From: Mesorhizobium loti
GTDB taxonomy: Bacteria; Pseudomonadota; Alphaproteobacteria; Rhizobiales; Rhizobiaceae
Assembly: GCA_002356515.1 (NCBI GenBank)
Contig: AP017605.1
Span: 1 to 64,000 of the forward strand
Direction: 5' to 3'
DNA length: 64,000 nt
The notes under the pieces are model-generated. The model was given only the letters and a program-made list of their open reading frames with translations, had not been told where the DNA came from and made no database searches. A program made the position numbers and the translations under genes. This document shows, in pieces, positions 57,671-64,000 of this stretch; positions within the stretch are counted from its first letter, which is position 1; each line of letters opens with the position of its first letter.

Positions 57671-58389
57671 AGGCGGCCGGTCACGGCGATCCAGCGGAAG
57701 TCCGGTCCCTCGAAGCCATACTGGCGCACCGCGATCAGCACCGCATAGGCGCTGAGGCTGTCCATGGAGAATGTCTGGACCGCGCCGATGCGGTAGCCGT
57801 TCGGGCAGCCGCGGCTCTTGGGGATCGATTTGTCCTCATGCAGCACTTTGGTGGTACCGCCATCCTGCGGCTCGATGCGCAACAGCCGGAAGCCATTGAT
57901 CTCGCCCTGGCTGTCGCAGCCTTCGGTGTTGTTCATGCCGAGCTCGTCCAGCCGGAACTCGAGCGGCTGGTCGACCGGAGAAAAGATCGGCCGCGGATTG
58001 ACCACTATGCGGTGCGGATCGGCAGAAAGCTCGGTCACCGGGTTGAAACCGGCGGTGATGCCGCGGTTGGCGCTCAACTCTGCCTGGCTGACAACGGCCT
58101 CGCCCTTTTGCCGGGCCTGGAGGCGCGCCGCGTCCAGTTTGGCGTTCTCGTCGTCGAGCCGGACCCGGATCGGCGTGCCCTTGAGAAAGCTGTCATTGCT
58201 CGTGTCGATGTAATAGCGGTTGGCATAGGGAAAGCCCGACCCGTCCTGGACGCCATACTCTTCGAAGGCGAACACGCTGCCGTCCTTGGTGAAGCCAAGG
58301 ATCTCGAGCTCGGCGACATCGCCAGCACGGGCGACTGACGCCGCAAACTGTATGGCCAGGGAAACGGCAAACAAAATAAGCATTCGCAT
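57667..58389 (-). CDS. DUF2259 secreted protein
   Basis: A 240-residue precursor with a signal peptide (about 1-22, cleavage near ARA-GD). The mature protein has VAELEILGFTKDGSVFAFEEYGVQDGSGFPYAN, the DUF2259 hallmark, and two cysteines (in EGCDSQG and SRGCPNG). The start at 58389 (MRMLILF) was picked by the signal peptide. It is a periplasmic protein of unknown role, coupled to the membrane protein downstream. Confidence 0.85.
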   Translation of the reverse strand: MRMLILFAVSLAIQFAASVARAGDVAELEILGFTKDGSVFAFEEYGVQDGSGFPYANRYYIDTSNDSFLKGTPIRVRLDDENAKLDAARLQARQKGEAVVSQAELSANRGITAGFNPVTELSADPHRIVVNPRPIFSPVDQPLEFRLDELGMNNTEGCDSQGEINGFRLLRIEPQDGGTTKVLHEDKSIPKSRGCPNGYRIGAVQTFSMDSLSAYAVLIAVRQYGFEGPDFRWIAVTGRL

Positions 58390-58524
58390 CGGTTCTTCCC
58401 CCCCAGCGGCCGCGATCTTTGCAATCCCTAGCACGGCCGAATCAAAACGTCGTGCGGCTGGAAAGCCGATGCATCCAATCGGCTCGTCGTTTGTTATTGT
58501 CGGCAGTCCCAATGGAGAACCACC

Positions 58525-58779
58525 ATGACCGACACCAGCAAAATTCGTGAGCATATGGAAGTCGTCGGCGCCGATGGCGTGCATGTCGGCACTGTCGACA
58601 AGGTCGACGGCCAGCGCATCAAGCTGACCAAGGCCGACAGCGGCGAGGGCGCTCACAAGGGTCATCACCACTACATTCCTCTGGCCCTGGTTGCCGAGGT
58701 CGACGGCAAGAAGGTGTGGCTGTCGGCGAACTCCGATGTCGCGGTAACGTTCGAGGAAGAAAAATCCGATCCGGTCTGA
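58525..58779 (+). CDS. DUF2171 small protein (PRC-barrel-like)
   Basis: An 84-residue soluble protein with the DUF2171 block IREHMEVVGADGVHVGTVDKVDGQRIKLTK and a GAHKGHHHYIPLALV stretch. Members are common in rhizobia and Deinococcus, often linked to stress or photosynthesis-type PRC-barrel folds. A GGAGAACCACC site precedes the ATG. Function unknown; the HHH run could bind metal. Confidence 0.85.
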   Translation: MTDTSKIREHMEVVGADGVHVGTVDKVDGQRIKLTKADSGEGAHKGHHHYIPLALVAEVDGKKVWLSANSDVAVTFEEEKSDPV

Positions 58780-58788
58780 TCGACCGAT

Positions 58789-59814
58789 TCAGCCCAAACG
58801 CGATGACCAGACGGGAAACAGGTCGTTGTCGGCCGGCGTCGCGGCAAACACGCCGCGGCTGATGGCGCGCGCCATGGTGGCGCCGGCCGCGGCATAGAGG
58901 TCGATTGCCGCATCGGCTTCGAGCACAATACCGCTCGTTCCCGTCGCCAGTGCGAACACCAGGTCGCCATCGGCTGGCGTGTGCGTCGGCCAGATGGCGC
59001 GCACGAAGCCGTCATGCGCCGACATCGCCAGGCGTTTTGCAGCTGCTTTGGTGAGAACCGCGTCCGTGGCAATGACGGCGATGGTGGTGTTGCCGCCCGT
59101 TTCCATCTGCCTGCCTGCCTGCCTGTCGCGGTATTTCAGCAGGATGCGCTTGGCGTCGTCGGGCATCGGCGAGGGATAACCGAGCCCGCCGAATTCATCG
59201 CTGATTTCAAACGGTGCCGCCCAAAAATGGCGGGTGCGGCTGACGGTCACCGAGCCGGTCGGGTTGACGGCGGCCAGCGCACCGATGGTGACGCCATTGT
59301 CCAGCAGCGTCGAGGCGGAACCCAGGCCGCCCTTCAGCCCCGCGGTCAGCGCACCGGTCCCGGCACCCGCCGTGCCAAGCTGGAAATCGCTGGCGGCGGA
59401 TTGCGCTGCCTCATAGCCGAGGTCGCGGTAGGGTGGATAACGCCCCCAGTCCTTGTCGCCGCCATTGCGCAGGTCGAACAGGATCGTCGCCGGCACGATC
59501 GGCACGCGAAAGCCGCCCACTTCGAAGCCGATGCCGCGTTCGCGCAGCGCCGCCTGCACGCCGGACGCGGCGTCGAGGCCGAAAGCCGAACCGCCCGACA
59601 GCACCACCGCATGCACCGCCTCGACCGAATTGTGCGGTTCGAGCAGGTCCGTCTCGCGCGTGCCCGGCGCGCCGCCGAGGATCTGGACACCGGCCACCGC
59701 CGGTTCGTCGCACAGCACGGTCGTCACGCCGGACTTCAGCTTGGCGTCGGCAGCGTTGCCGACGCGCAGCCCGGCAACGTCGGTGATCAGATTGCGCGGA
59801 CCGGTGCGGAACAT
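58789..59814 (-). CDS. P1 family (S58, DmpA-like) aminopeptidase
   Basis: A 341-residue self-processing hydrolase of the DmpA/BapA class. The likely cleavage region with the nucleophile serine is GLKGGLGSAS, followed by NPTGSV. The N-terminal GPRNLITDVAGLRVGNA block is typical. Such enzymes cut D- or beta-aminoacyl substrates. Its start overlaps the stop of the upstream solute-binding gene by one base (TGATG), so the pair is translationally coupled. Confidence 0.88.
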   Translation of the reverse strand: MFRTGPRNLITDVAGLRVGNAADAKLKSGVTTVLCDEPAVAGVQILGGAPGTRETDLLEPHNSVEAVHAVVLSGGSAFGLDAASGVQAALRERGIGFEVGGFRVPIVPATILFDLRNGGDKDWGRYPPYRDLGYEAAQSAASDFQLGTAGAGTGALTAGLKGGLGSASTLLDNGVTIGALAAVNPTGSVTVSRTRHFWAAPFEISDEFGGLGYPSPMPDDAKRILLKYRDRQAGRQMETGGNTTIAVIATDAVLTKAAAKRLAMSAHDGFVRAIWPTHTPADGDLVFALATGTSGIVLEADAAIDLYAAAGATMARAISRGVFAATPADNDLFPVWSSRLG

Positions 59815-60881
59815 CAGTTGCTTTCCAAGGGCACGAAGCGCGTGCCGTCGAAGCGGAAGACACGGTAAGGGCTCTGGCTGAGGTCGCCCTTGGCATCGAA
59901 GCGGATCGGCCCGATCGCCGTGGTGAAGTCATGCCCGGTCAGTGCGTCGGCCAGCGGCTTGTCCGAGGACAAGGCCGACGCCGCCTTGGCGATCTCGACC
60001 GCCGCATAGGCCGGCAGCGTGTAGCCGTCCGGCACGATTTTCTGCGCGGAGAAGCTTTCCAGCACCTTTGGGTCGGCGAAATCGGCCCATTCGGGCGGCG
60101 CGATCATCAGCGTGCCCGTCGCATAAGGCACGTCGCCGGGCGGTGCGCGCAGGTTTTCGCCGCCGGCAAAGACGATGCCGGCCTGGAGTTGTGCTGCATC
60201 GCGCCCCATAATCGAGATGTCGTCTCCGTCACCGCCGGCAAAGACATGCGTGGCGCCGGCTTTCTTCAGCCGCCCGACCAGGCCGATCTGGTTGTCGACC
60301 TGCGGCCGGAACGTGTCGACAAACACCGGCTTCAGCGCCGCTTGCTCGGCCGCCGCGCGAAATGTCTCGGCCATCTCGCGGCCATAGATGGTGCCGTCAT
60401 CGATGATGGCGAACAGCTCGTTCTGCCACAGGCGGGTGAGGGTGGAGGCAACGGCGTTGCGCTCATCGTCGCCGCGCGGCCCGAGGCGATAGACCGGCCA
60501 GCTAGTCTTGGCGCGGCGGTCGGTGAGGCTTTCGGTGCGCACGCCGACAGTGATGACCGGAATGTTGGCGTCCTTGAGGATCGGCATCGCTGCCTCGATC
60601 GCATCGGTGCAGAGGAAGCCGACCACGACACTGACCTTGGCGGCTGCGAAATCCCTGGCCGCGGCTGCACCGCCATCGGCGGTGCAGGCATCGTCCACGG
60701 TCTTGAGTTCGATACCGTTTGCTAGCGCTGCCAACCCGGCCCCGGCCTCGATCTGCTTGCCGAGTATGGCCGACGGTCCCGACAGGGGCGCGGCGACGCC
60801 GATCGTGAGCGTCTGGGCGCTGGCGGCGCCGGCCAGGGACAGCCAGGCCAGCGCGGCGGATATCGTTGCCCCGGGTCGCAT
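59814..60881 (-). CDS. ABC transporter substrate-binding protein, LivJ-like (peripl_BP_6)
   Basis: A 355-residue periplasmic type I binding protein with a signal peptide (MRPGATISAALAWLSLAGAASAQ). The LTIGVAAPLSGPSAILGKQIEAGAGLA opening is typical of branched-chain amino acid or urea/amide binding proteins. No permease or ATPase gene is next to it. The start at 60881 was picked by the signal peptide; the frame is open to 60998. It is coupled to the P1 peptidase downstream. Confidence 0.9.
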   Translation of the reverse strand: MRPGATISAALAWLSLAGAASAQTLTIGVAAPLSGPSAILGKQIEAGAGLAALANGIELKTVDDACTADGGAAAARDFAAAKVSVVVGFLCTDAIEAAMPILKDANIPVITVGVRTESLTDRRAKTSWPVYRLGPRGDDERNAVASTLTRLWQNELFAIIDDGTIYGREMAETFRAAAEQAALKPVFVDTFRPQVDNQIGLVGRLKKAGATHVFAGGDGDDISIMGRDAAQLQAGIVFAGGENLRAPPGDVPYATGTLMIAPPEWADFADPKVLESFSAQKIVPDGYTLPAYAAVEIAKAASALSSDKPLADALTGHDFTTAIGPIRFDAKGDLSQSPYRVFRFDGTRFVPLESN

Positions 60882-61063
60882 CCTGCCGAAGAGTTCCTCC
60901 CAAGCCCGCGACAACAGCGCAGGCGCCAATTCCCGCCAAGACCTAAAGGCTGCCCGGCCCTGGTGCAACACGCGAATTTGGGGATATGGGCCAAGCACTT
61001 CGCTTGTGGCGTGTCCTGTCTGGCCATATATGTCAGGACGATGCTGGCCATGGAATATTCCCG

Positions 61064-61591
61064 GTGCTGAAGAAGAACGATATTGGGCCGCAGGCCTATC
61101 GCGACGCGATGAGCCATTTTGCTGGCCACGTCCATGTGGTTACAACAGACGGGCCCGCCGGAAAGCGCGGCACGACGGTGATTGCCGCCTGTTCGGTATC
61201 GGACACGCCGCCGACCATCCTGGTCTGTCTCAACCGCGAAAATGCCAAGAATGAGCTGTTCGTGAAAAACGGCCGGTTTGCCCTGAACACGCTGGCCTCG
61301 CACCAGGAGCCGCTGTCGGTTGGCTTTTCCGGCATCACCGGCCTGCCGGTCGAGGAGCGTTTCGCGCTCGGTGAGTGGGATGTGATCTCCACCGGCGCGC
61401 CGACGCTGAAGGGCGCACTCGCCGTGTTCGATTGTGAACTGATCGACACCAAGGACCTTGCCACCCATCGTGTGCTTTTTGGCAAGGTGACAGGCCTGCG
61501 CATGGGCGATAATTTGCGGCCGCTGATCTATCACGCCCGCGGCTACCATGTCCTGGATAGCGGAGCGGCGGCGTTCACGGAGAAAGAATGA
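61064..61591 (+). CDS. Flavin reductase family protein
   Basis: A 175-residue flavin reductase-like split-barrel protein. The FAGHVHVVTTDGPAGKRGTTVIAACSVS and NPLA-type LVCLNRENAKNELF blocks belong to the FMN/NAD(P)H flavin reductase family that supplies reduced flavin to monooxygenases. GTG 61064 was chosen, with the open frame extending to 60986 into the opposite gene's start region. It overlaps the MoxR gene by four bases. Confidence 0.88.
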   Translation: MLKKNDIGPQAYRDAMSHFAGHVHVVTTDGPAGKRGTTVIAACSVSDTPPTILVCLNRENAKNELFVKNGRFALNTLASHQEPLSVGFSGITGLPVEERFALGEWDVISTGAPTLKGALAVFDCELIDTKDLATHRVLFGKVTGLRMGDNLRPLIYHARGYHVLDSGAAAFTEKE

Positions 61592-62517
61592 CCGAACTGA
61601 AACCGCGCCCCATACCGCGGACGATCGACGAGACGCTCGATCTCCTGACCGGCGCGGATTATGTGGCCGACCGGTCGCTGGCGACCGTGCTTTTCCTGTC
61701 GTTGCGCATGAACCGGCCCTTGTTCCTCGAGGGCGAGGCCGGCGTCGGCAAGACAGAGATCGCCAAGGTGTTGGCCGGCGCGCTTGGCCGCAGGCTGATC
61801 CGCTTGCAGTGCTATGAGGGGCTCGACGTTTCCTCGGCCGTCTATGAGTGGAACTACGCCGCGCAGATGATCGAAATCCGCATGGAGGAGGCGGCCGGCA
61901 AGGTCGACCGCTCCGCCATGGAGCGCAACGTCTTCTCCGAAAAATACCTGATCCGCCGCCCCGTGCTCGATGCGCTGACCGGCAAGACGGGGGCGGCCCC
62001 GGTTTTCCTGATCGACGAACTCGACCGCACCGACGAAGCCTTCGAAGCCTTCCTGCTCGAAATCCTGTCCGACTACCAGGTGACGGTGCCCGAACTCGGC
62101 ACCATCAAGGCCGAAGAGCCGCCGATCGTCATCATCACCACCAACCGTACCCGCGAGATTCACGACGCGCTGAAGCGGCGATGCCTTTACCACTGGGTCG
62201 ATTATCCCAATGCCGAGCGCGAATTGGAGATCGTGCGCCGCAAGGTGCCGCGAGCCAACCAGCGGCTTTCGGCGGAGGTGGTCTCCTTCATCCAGAAGCT
62301 GCGCCAGATCGAGCTGTTCAAGGTGCCGGGCGTCGCCGAAACCATTGACTGGGCCGGCGCGCTGACCGAACTCGACAAGGTGGCGCTCGACCCGGAGACG
62401 GTGTCCGACACGATCGGCGTGCTGTTGAAATACCAGGACGACATTGCCCGCATCGGCGCGGGCGAGGGCCGGCGCATCCTCGACGAGGTCAAGGCCGAGC
62501 TCGCGGCGGCGGAGTAG
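61588..62517 (+). CDS. MoxR/CoxD-type AAA+ ATPase
   Basis: A 309-residue chaperone-like ATPase. Walker A is GEAGVGKT (49-56). APVFLIDELDRTDEAFEAFLLEILSD is the Walker B and sensor region, and the TTNRTREIHDALKRRCLY arginine-finger block follows. With the VWA gene behind it, this is the CoxD-CoxE pair that inserts metal or sulfur ligands into molybdenum hydroxylases such as CO dehydrogenase. ATGA overlap with the flavin reductase gene. Confidence 0.92.
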   Translation: MTELKPRPIPRTIDETLDLLTGADYVADRSLATVLFLSLRMNRPLFLEGEAGVGKTEIAKVLAGALGRRLIRLQCYEGLDVSSAVYEWNYAAQMIEIRMEEAAGKVDRSAMERNVFSEKYLIRRPVLDALTGKTGAAPVFLIDELDRTDEAFEAFLLEILSDYQVTVPELGTIKAEEPPIVIITTNRTREIHDALKRRCLYHWVDYPNAERELEIVRRKVPRANQRLSAEVVSFIQKLRQIELFKVPGVAETIDWAGALTELDKVALDPETVSDTIGVLLKYQDDIARIGAGEGRRILDEVKAELAAAE

Positions 62518-62521
62518 CGCG

Positions 62522-63772
62522 ATGACGGCATCGCGTCCCGACCCCAGAGAGGCGACGGCGGACGGACGCATCGCTGACAACATCGTCTATTTCGCCCGCA
62601 CCTTGCGCAAGGCAGGCATGCGGGTCGGGCCGGCCTCCGTCAAGGATGCCATCGAGGCGGTGCTGGCCGCCGGCATCGGCTCGCGCGATGATTTCTACTG
62701 GACGCTGCATGCGGTGCTGGTGTCCAGGCACGAGGATCACCCGGTCTTCGACGAAGCCTTTAGACTCTTCTGGAAATCGCGCGAACTGATCGAGAAACTG
62801 CTGGCGATGTTTTCGCCGGTGGCGCCTGATGTCCGGGAGAAGCAGAAGCCGCGCGCGGCCGAGAACCGCGTCAGCCGGGCGATGTTCGAAGGCCATCAGA
62901 AGAATCAGCCGCCGCAGGAAGTCCCCGAGATCGAAGTCGATGCCCGCTTCACCTTCTCCGGCAACGAGGTGTTGCGCGGCAAGGACTTTGCCCAGATGAA
63001 TGCAACCGAAATGGCGGACGCGAAGAAAGCTATCGCCGAGCTGCGGCTGCCTTTCGACATGGTGCGGACCCGGCGCTTCAAGGCCGATGCGCATGGCCGC
63101 CGCATCGACCCGCGCGCCATGATGCGCTCTGCCGCGCGCACTGGCGGCGAATTGATCCTGCCGAAATTCCGCTCGGCCCGCGAAGTCCATCCGCCGCTGG
63201 TGGTGCTGGCCGATATTTCCGGTTCGATGAGCCAGTACACCCGCATCTTCCTGCATTTCCTGCATGCGCTGACGGAAAAACGCCGCCGCGTCCACACCTT
63301 CGTCTTCGGCACGCGGCTGACCAATCTGACCCGGCAGATGCGCCACCGCGATCCCGATGCGGCCCTGGCCGACTGCTCGGCGGCGGTCAAGGACTGGTCG
63401 GGCGGCACGCGCATCGGCGATACGCTGGCCGAGTTCAACCTGATCTGGTCGCGGCGTGTGTTGGGGCAGGGCGCGGTCGTGCTTCTGATCACCGACGGGC
63501 TGGAGCGCGACGATGTCGCCGGCCTCTCGCAGGAGATGGAGCGCCTGCACAAATCCTGCCGGCGGCTGATCTGGCTCAATCCGCTGCTGCGCTTCGACGG
63601 TTTTCAGGCGCGCGCCCGCGGCGTCAAGGCGATGCTGCCGCATGTCGACGAATTCCGTTCAGTGCACAATCTCGATGCGCTCGCTGACCTCTGCGCCTCG
63701 CTCGACAAGAAGTCGGCACAGTCCGTCGACCCGCGGCGATGGATGGATGCTGGCGCGAAGCACGCCGCGTAG
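62522..63772 (+). CDS. VWA domain protein, CoxE-like
   Basis: A 416-residue protein with a C-terminal von Willebrand A domain. The MIDAS motif is D231-I-S-G-S235 (LADISGSMSQYTR). The first about 200 residues are helical and end with basic RTRRFKADAHGRRIDPRAM. CoxE works with CoxD in maturation of the molybdenum-copper CO dehydrogenase and similar enzymes. The start at 62522 follows the MoxR stop by four bases. Confidence 0.92.
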   Translation: MTASRPDPREATADGRIADNIVYFARTLRKAGMRVGPASVKDAIEAVLAAGIGSRDDFYWTLHAVLVSRHEDHPVFDEAFRLFWKSRELIEKLLAMFSPVAPDVREKQKPRAAENRVSRAMFEGHQKNQPPQEVPEIEVDARFTFSGNEVLRGKDFAQMNATEMADAKKAIAELRLPFDMVRTRRFKADAHGRRIDPRAMMRSAARTGGELILPKFRSAREVHPPLVVLADISGSMSQYTRIFLHFLHALTEKRRRVHTFVFGTRLTNLTRQMRHRDPDAALADCSAAVKDWSGGTRIGDTLAEFNLIWSRRVLGQGAVVLLITDGLERDDVAGLSQEMERLHKSCRRLIWLNPLLRFDGFQARARGVKAMLPHVDEFRSVHNLDALADLCASLDKKSAQSVDPRRWMDAGAKHAA

Positions 63773-63817
63773 CCATATGTTTAGCCACCGGAAAAACAGA
63801 CTCTGAGAGAAGCGATC

Positions 63818-64000
63818 ATGGACGACAGCATCTATCTCGATGAGGCCCGCGACCCGCTGATCATCGCGGAAGGCTGGATGAAGGACGGCAAGGATGTCGC
63901 CATTGCCACAGTGGTCGAGACCTGGGGTTCGGCGCCGAGGCCGGTCGGCAGCCATCTGGTCATCGATGCCGAAGGCAATTTCCACGGCTCGGTCTCGGGC
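63818..64000 (+). CDS. XdhC/CoxI family protein, N-terminal part only
   Basis: Sixty-one codons of a protein cut by the window end. IIAEGWMKDGKDVAIATVVETWGSAPRPVGSHLVI is the N-terminal XdhC/CoxI block, a family that binds molybdenum cofactor and helps its sulfuration and insertion into xanthine dehydrogenase-like enzymes. It stands 45 bases after the VWA gene. The cluster should continue beyond 64000 with more molybdenum hydroxylase genes; that part cannot be seen. Confidence 0.88.
   Translation, partial: MDDSIYLDEARDPLIIAEGWMKDGKDVAIATVVETWGSAPRPVGSHLVIDAEGNFHGSVSG

Overview
The window reads as chromosomal core DNA of a high-GC alphaproteobacterium of the Rhizobiales, most likely Mesorhizobium or a close relative. 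The reasons are the gene set (a sufS2-B-C-D-S1-X-A type operon, a PurS/PurQ/small-PurL system, an F1-ATPase zeta inhibitor of the DUF1476 family), rhizobial CTTGAC-type promoter elements, and many short intergenic palindromes of rhizobial style. This assignment is by pattern recognition only. I saw no rRNA, tRNA, CRISPR array, transposase, integrase or prophage gene.

Layout. 1-6.1 kb: a di-iron sterol-desaturase-type enzyme coupled to an acyltransferase, a 1-Cys BCP peroxiredoxin, and a giant AsmA/YhdP-type envelope protein. 6.1-7.4 kb: tyrS. 7.7-11.4 kb: a four-gene set (DPM-type glycosyltransferase, LABN small membrane protein, ArnT-like lipid-linked sugar transferase, PAP2 phosphatase) that looks like a lipid A or LPS remodelling module. 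11.4-12.7 kb: a PaiB-like protein and an alpha/beta hydrolase. 13.0-20.5 kb: the complete SUF iron-sulfur assembly operon, with a candidate Irr box over its promoter and an extra 65-residue membrane protein between sufB and sufC. 20.5-23.4 kb: a GFA protein, a TfoX-N protein and the pseudouridine catabolic pair psuK-psuG. 23.6-27.7 kb: recA and alaS. 27.7-34.1 kb: an SDR-DoxX fusion with a DUF2269 protein, PhzF, GST, icd, a TrmJ-type methyltransferase and murI. 34.2-39.5 kb: an RNB ribonuclease, small proteins, rpsD with a structured leader, ttcA, and an inositol-monophosphatase family gene.

39.6-57 kb is organised around purine biosynthesis on the minus strand (purB, purC, purS, purQ, purL), followed by bolA and a monothiol glutaredoxin gene. 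It is interrupted by accessory genes: an RNA 2'-phosphotransferase (kptA), a six-helix membrane protein on the other strand, a MocR regulator divergent from a DUF1127 gene, a lipoprotein, a GST and a Pr6Pr-like protein. 57-64 kb carries small membrane and secreted proteins, a DmpA-type peptidase coupled to an orphan ABC solute-binding protein, and a flavin reductase-MoxR-VWA-XdhC run typical of molybdenum hydroxylase maturation, cut by the window end.

Most of the window is ordinary housekeeping sequence. The items best worth a second look are the lipid A-type module, the suf-embedded small membrane protein, the Irr-box/promoter overlap, kptA inside the pur operon, the MocR operator array, the rpsD leader, and a superfamily of palindromes that share one inner core but carry different outer arms. 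I found no clear new multi-gene defence or mobile system.
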